Assembly: GCA_025361465.1 (NCBI GenBank)
Contig: JANYAG010000232.1
Location: 1 to 8,277 of the forward strand
Reading direction: 5' to 3'
Source of the DNA: Gemmatimonadota bacterium
Lineage (GTDB): Bacteria; Gemmatimonadota; Gemmatimonadetes; Gemmatimonadales; GWC2-71-9
Length of the DNA stretch: 8,277 bases
Each line of letters starts with the position of its first letter. Within the stretch, counting starts at the first letter, position 1. Below the pieces are notes generated by a model. That model was not told where the DNA came from. It did not search any database and saw only the letters and a program-made list of their open reading frames with translations. Below are positions 5,413-8,277 of the stretch, one piece after another. Both the position numbers and the translations under genes were made by a program.

Positions 5413-6579
5413 TCAGCCTGCTAGCGGGAGGGTTGGTCCCCCCCTGGTGGCGAACGATGGCGGGGGATCGTCCCCGGCCACCAACTCCTGCAAATGCCTC
5501 TCCACGGCATCGGCGGCGGCACCCCAGGTCAAGCGCTCGGCCTGAACACGGGCCGCGTGGCCCAGACGGCAGACCTCGCTGGGATCGCCGGCAAGCCGCA
5601 CCATCTGCCGGGCCAATGCCGCCGCGTCGCCGTGCGGTACCAGGTGCCCGGTCTCGCCATCCCGGACCGAGTCCCTGAGCCCGGGGGCATCGGACGCCAG
5701 CGAGGGCGTGCCACAGGCCGCGGCCTCCATCACCGTAATTCCCCACCCTTCCTTCGGGGAAGGAAATACGTTCGCCACCGCCCCCCGCAAGAGCGCCAGC
5801 TTGGTGGCATCATCGACAAAGCCCCGGAAGCGCACCGACTCGGCCATCCCGCGATCGCGGGCGAGTCCCTCGAGTCGTGGTCGGTCATCACCGCTGCCGG
5901 CGATGTCGACGGTCAGATCCGGCCGTTCCTGTCGCGCAATCGCCAAGGCGTCGATCAGGATTTCAATCCCCTTGTATCGCTTGAGCCGGCCGATATAGAC
6001 GAAGCGCGGTGGCTCGGCGCGGGGGGTCGCCGGGTCGGGAGCGTAGTGGACGGAGTCGACCCCCGGATAGACCACCGCGATCCGGTCCGCCGGAATTCCT
6101 CGCGCCACGAGATCGGCCTTGGTGGAATCGCTGATGGCGTGAAACCAGGCCCGGGCGTAGGCCAGCGGAATCGCGCGCTCGGCCAACCAGACCATGGCGG
6201 CCATGGGCCAGGACACTTCCTGGAATGCAGTGGTGCCGAAGAGGTGCGGAACGATCGCGTACACCGGGCGATCGGTCAGGGTGGGGGTATAGAGCGGCAG
6301 CTTGTTGATGTCATCCACGATGACATCGGCCTTCTCGTTGCGCAGGGCATCGAACACCGCTCCGCGCCCCTCGAGCGCGAAGGTGTGTCGACCGCCGCGG
6401 CGATGCACCTCGATGCCGTCGACGTACTCGACCTCAGCGGCGCCGCGAAAGCCGGAGCACACCAGCCGGACACGGTGGCCACGGGCCGCCAGGCGTGAGA
6501 AGAGCTCGAACAGGTGGATCTCCGCCCCGCCCGCGTGGGGATTTCGCAGGTCCTGCCAGTTGACGAGGAGGATGTTCAC
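5413..6579 (-). CDS. GT4-type (GT-B fold) glycosyltransferase
   Basis: This is a predicted retaining glycosyltransferase of the GT4 group, transferring a sugar from an activated donor to an unknown acceptor such as a glycolipid or surface polysaccharide. The 388-residue protein has an N-terminal Rossmann half beginning NILLVNWQDLRNPHAGGAEI, where the AGGAE glycine loop is typical. The C-terminal donor-binding half starts near RFVYIGRLKRYKGI (192-205). IAGSGDD (226-232) follows, then the E-x7-E motif with Glu277 and Glu285 in PSPKEGWGITVMEAAACG. No signal peptide or membrane segment is visible. The last 20 residues are Pro/Gly-rich and probably disordered. A GTG start at 6579 gives the family N terminus and sits six bases after TAGGA; the frame is open to 6786, but that part is shadow of nusB. 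It is eight bases after nusB and six bases before hprK. Donor and acceptor cannot be assigned from sequence. Confidence 0.9.
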   Translation of the reverse strand: MNILLVNWQDLRNPHAGGAEIHLFELFSRLAARGHRVRLVCSGFRGAAEVEYVDGIEVHRRGGRHTFALEGRGAVFDALRNEKADVIVDDINKLPLYTPTLTDRPVYAIVPHLFGTTAFQEVSWPMAAMVWLAERAIPLAYARAWFHAISDSTKADLVARGIPADRIAVVYPGVDSVHYAPDPATPRAEPPRFVYIGRLKRYKGIEILIDALAIARQERPDLTVDIAGSGDDRPRLEGLARDRGMAESVRFRGFVDDATKLALLRGAVANVFPSPKEGWGITVMEAAACGTPSLASDAPGLRDSVRDGETGHLVPHGDAAALARQMVRLAGDPSEVCRLGHAARVQAERLTWGAAADAVERHLQELVAGDDPPPSFATRGGPTLPLAG

Positions 6580-6585
6580 GGCGCG

Positions 6586-6590
6586 TCCTA
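6586..6590 (-). promoter_or_regulatory. Ribosome-binding site for the glycosyltransferase gene
   Basis: The minus strand reads TAGGA, overlapping the TAG stop codon of nusB and lying six bases before the GTG start at 6579. It supports the GTG start over any position further upstream. Confidence 0.65.
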
Positions 6591-7004
6591 CAATCGACCG
6601 AGGTCGCGGGCCACCCGGTCGAGGACACCGTTGATGAATGGCGGTGCCTTGGGTCCCGCGAAACGATGGGCGAGCCAGAGCGATTCGTCGATGACCACCT
6701 TCGCGGGCAGGACGCCGACCATGAGTTCGTGAATCCCGATTCGCAGGATGTTGCGTTCGATGATGGCCACGCGTTCGATGCGCCAATTGTCCGCTGCGCT
6801 GCTCACCTGGCGGTCAAGTTCTTCCCGATGTGCCAGGACCGCCTCGGCCAGTTCGCGGGCTTCGTCCGTCACACCCGGCTCGGGTCCCGTCAGGCGCGCG
6901 AGTCCCGCGGCGGCGTCCGCCACAGCCGCCGCCCCCGCACCATCAAGCGCATAGAGCAATTGCAGCGCTCGGGCCCGGCGACGGGTCTCCTGGCGAAGCA
7001 TCAT
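6588..7004 (-). CDS. nusB: Transcription antitermination factor NusB
   Basis: NusB binds boxA RNA together with NusE (ribosomal protein S10) and supports antitermination, chiefly of rRNA operons. The protein is 138 residues, the usual size. RQETRRRARALQLLYALD (4-21) is the N-terminal helix with the Arg-rich RNA-binding side. NWRIERVAIIERNILRIGIH (73-92) and FINGVLDRVA (123-132) are the best conserved family segments. The protein ends in a short basic tail. Two adjacent ATG codons are possible starts: 7004 overlaps the ribH stop as ATGA, while 7001 shares one base with it and has a better-spaced GGA six bases upstream. The difference is one residue. Position after ribH is a widely conserved arrangement. 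The region around 22-45 is Ala/Gly-rich and low in complexity. Confidence 0.96.
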   Translation of the reverse strand: MMLRQETRRRARALQLLYALDGAGAAAVADAAAGLARLTGPEPGVTDEARELAEAVLAHREELDRQVSSAADNWRIERVAIIERNILRIGIHELMVGVLPAKVVIDESLWLAHRFAGPKAPPFINGVLDRVARDLGRL

Positions 7005-7468
7005 TCGTCCAGCGCCTGCCGCAGGACATTCGCCGTGCGAATCGCCGCTTCGGCGGCTTCGCGCCCCTTGTTGCCGGCAGCACCGCCGGCGCGCGCGGCC
7101 GCTTGCTCCATCGTATCACAGGTGAGCAGGCCGAAGCCGACGGGCACCAGCGTCTCGGTGGCGACGCGCGCCAGCGCAGCGGCGGTTTCCCCCGCAACGA
7201 ACTCGAAGTGCGGTGTCTCCCCGCGGATCACCACGCCGAGCGCCACGAGGGCGAGATAGCGATCGCTGTGGGCGGCCGCCGAGGCGGCCACACCCAGTTC
7301 GAACGCCCCGCTGACCCAGATCACGTCGATGTCCTCCTCGGCGAGTCCGGCCTGCCCGCAGGCTTCGAGGGCACCGTCGAGCAACTTGGTGGTGATCCGC
7401 TCGTGGTAGCGCGACACCAGGATCGCCACGCGCCCCCGGGCCTCGAACCGACTGTCGAATACCGGCAT
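7001..7468 (-). CDS. ribH: 6,7-dimethyl-8-ribityllumazine synthase
   Basis: RibH condenses 5-amino-6-ribitylamino-uracil with 3,4-dihydroxy-2-butanone 4-phosphate to give lumazine, the penultimate step of riboflavin synthesis. The 155-residue protein is normal length. SRYHE (19-23) carries the aromatic residue that stacks on the substrate ring. SGAFELG (53-59) and VVIRGETPHFEFV (79-91) are family signatures, the latter with the catalytic His87. NKGREAAEAA (133-142) binds near the phosphate and the C-terminal helix. Such enzymes usually form a 60-subunit shell or a pentamer; which one applies cannot be told here. The ATG at 7468 is five bases after the ribBA stop, without a strong Shine-Dalgarno sequence. 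RibBA makes one of its two substrates. Confidence 0.97.
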   Translation of the reverse strand: MPVFDSRFEARGRVAILVSRYHERITTKLLDGALEACGQAGLAEEDIDVIWVSGAFELGVAASAAAHSDRYLALVALGVVIRGETPHFEFVAGETAAALARVATETLVPVGFGLLTCDTMEQAAARAGGAAGNKGREAAEAAIRTANVLRQALDE

Positions 7469-7473
7469 CGGGA

Positions 7474-8277
7474 TCAGTGGGCGAAGAGGTGGCCAAGCTT
7501 GTCGCGCTTGGCGTCGAGATAGGCCTGGTTTTCAGGCGTGGTTTCGGCGATGAGCGGCACCCGCTCAATGATCTCGAGACCGTACCCTTCGAGGCCGACC
7601 AGCTTGCGCGGGTTGTTGGTCATGATCCGCAGCGTCGAGAGCCCCAGGTCGCGAAGGATCTGTGCGCCGATGCCGAAATCGCGCAGGTCGGGCTTGAAGC
7701 CAAGCCGCTCGTTGGCCTGGACCGTGTCGGCGCCCTGATCCTGGAGCTGGTAGGCCCGCAGCTTGTTGTGCAGCCCGATCCCCCGCCCTTCCTGGTCGAG
7801 GTAGACGATCACCCCCCGCCCTTCAGCACGGATCTTCTCCATCGCGAGGTGCAGCTGCACGCCGCAATCACAGCGCAGGGAATGAAAGACGTCCCCGGTG
7901 AGGCACTTGGAGTGCATCCGCACCAGGAGATTGCGCTGCCCCTCGGCCTCGCCATACACCAGCGCGAGGTGCTCGGCATGATCGACATCGTTGCGATAGC
8001 CGATGACGCGCCACTCGCCGAACTCGGTCGGCAGCCGCGCATCGGCGATCCGATGCACGAGACGCTCGGTACGCAGCCGGTGGGCAGCCAGGTCCGCGAC
8101 CGACACCAAGGCCAGGCCGTGCTCGCTGGCGAAGCGCTCGAGGTCCGGCAGCCGGGCCATGGTCCCGTCGGCATTCATGATCTCGCAGATCACCCCGGCG
8201 GGCCGCAATCCCGCCAGGCGGGCCAGGTCCACGCTCGCCTCGGTATGCCCGACCCGCTGGAGCACGCCACCCGGACG
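7474..8277 (-). CDS. ribBA: Bifunctional 3,4-dihydroxy-2-butanone 4-phosphate synthase / GTP cyclohydrolase II, C-terminal part (cut by window edge)
   Basis: The full protein makes both entry compounds of riboflavin synthesis: dihydroxybutanone phosphate from ribulose 5-phosphate, and the ring-opened pyrimidine from GTP. The visible 267 residues begin inside the RibB domain with RPGGVLQRVGHTEASVDL, then AGVICEIMNADGTMARLPDL, which are classical RibB C-terminal motifs. The GTP cyclohydrolase II domain starts near residue 70. Its zinc site is Cys125, Cys136 and Cys138 of the visible fragment (CLTGDVFHSLRCDCG). YLDQEGRGIGLHNKLRAY (159-176), TNNPRK (220-225) and ERVPL (238-242) match E. coli RibA closely. 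Both domains appear intact where visible; the N-terminal half of RibB lies beyond 8277. The codon frame ends exactly at the window edge. An apparent start at 8265 is an internal valine GTG, not a real start. Confidence 0.96.
   Translation of the reverse strand, partial: RPGGVLQRVGHTEASVDLARLAGLRPAGVICEIMNADGTMARLPDLERFASEHGLALVSVADLAAHRLRTERLVHRIADARLPTEFGEWRVIGYRNDVDHAEHLALVYGEAEGQRNLLVRMHSKCLTGDVFHSLRCDCGVQLHLAMEKIRAEGRGVIVYLDQEGRGIGLHNKLRAYQLQDQGADTVQANERLGFKPDLRDFGIGAQILRDLGLSTLRIMTNNPRKLVGLEGYGLEIIERVPLIAETTPENQAYLDAKRDKLGHLFAH

Noticed and set aside
5393..5413. ATG at 5413-5411 as the hprK start
   Set aside because: It is in a different frame from hprK and reaches a stop after six codons.
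5494..6498. Plus-strand open frame (334 codons) opposite the glycosyltransferase
   Set aside because: It mirrors the conserved GT4 gene and has no recognisable fold or start context.
1..8277. tRNA, rRNA, CRISPR, transposon or riboswitch elements
   Set aside because: I looked for these on both strands and saw nothing supportable; nearly every base is accounted for by protein-coding genes.

Overview
This is a high-G+C stretch of a bacterial chromosome in which every supportable gene reads on the minus strand. Transcription therefore runs from the right edge (position 8277) to the left edge (position 1). Twelve genes are visible, ten complete and two cut by the window edges. There are no RNA genes, insertion sequences, CRISPR arrays or long non-coding stretches. 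The largest gap between genes is 37 bases, so there is no intergenic stretch of 300 bases or more to describe.

In transcription order the layout has four blocks. (1) Riboflavin synthesis: the 3' part of ribBA (7474-8277) and ribH (7001-7468). (2) nusB (6588-7004) and a GT4-type glycosyltransferase (5413-6579). (3) A phosphotransferase (PTS) block: hprK (4453-5406), mannose-family EIIA (4085-4456), EIIB (3606-4085), EIIC (2932-3609), EIID (2195-2935), ptsH/HPr (1932-2198) and ptsI/EI (124-1935). (4) The first 28 codons of metK (3-86, with two further bases at the edge).

The PTS block holds a whole phosphorelay. The phosphate path is PEP to EI His195, HPr His15, EIIA His11, EIIB His14, and then a sugar carried by EIIC/EIID. 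All four phospho-histidines are visible. HprK is the bifunctional kinase/phosphorylase of HPr Ser46, and that serine is present, so the block also carries its own feedback switch. The six junctions from hprK to ptsI overlap by 1 or 4 bases (ATGA, GTGA or TGATG), which suggests translational coupling and a fixed subunit ratio. rapZ, often found beside hprK in Proteobacteria, is absent here.

The organism is probably a high-G+C, Gram-negative-type bacterium. Full-length HprK together with a Man-family PTS and a ribBA-ribH-nusB cluster suggests Gemmatimonadota, or a related or deltaproteobacterial-type lineage. This placement is inference from gene content and was not tested by phylogeny.

Most of the window is well-known biology. 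The points worth a second look are the compact self-contained PTS operon with short EIIC/EIID, its physical linkage to riboflavin and nusB genes through a glycosyltransferase, and the chain of overlapping start/stop codons, including TTG and GTG starts.
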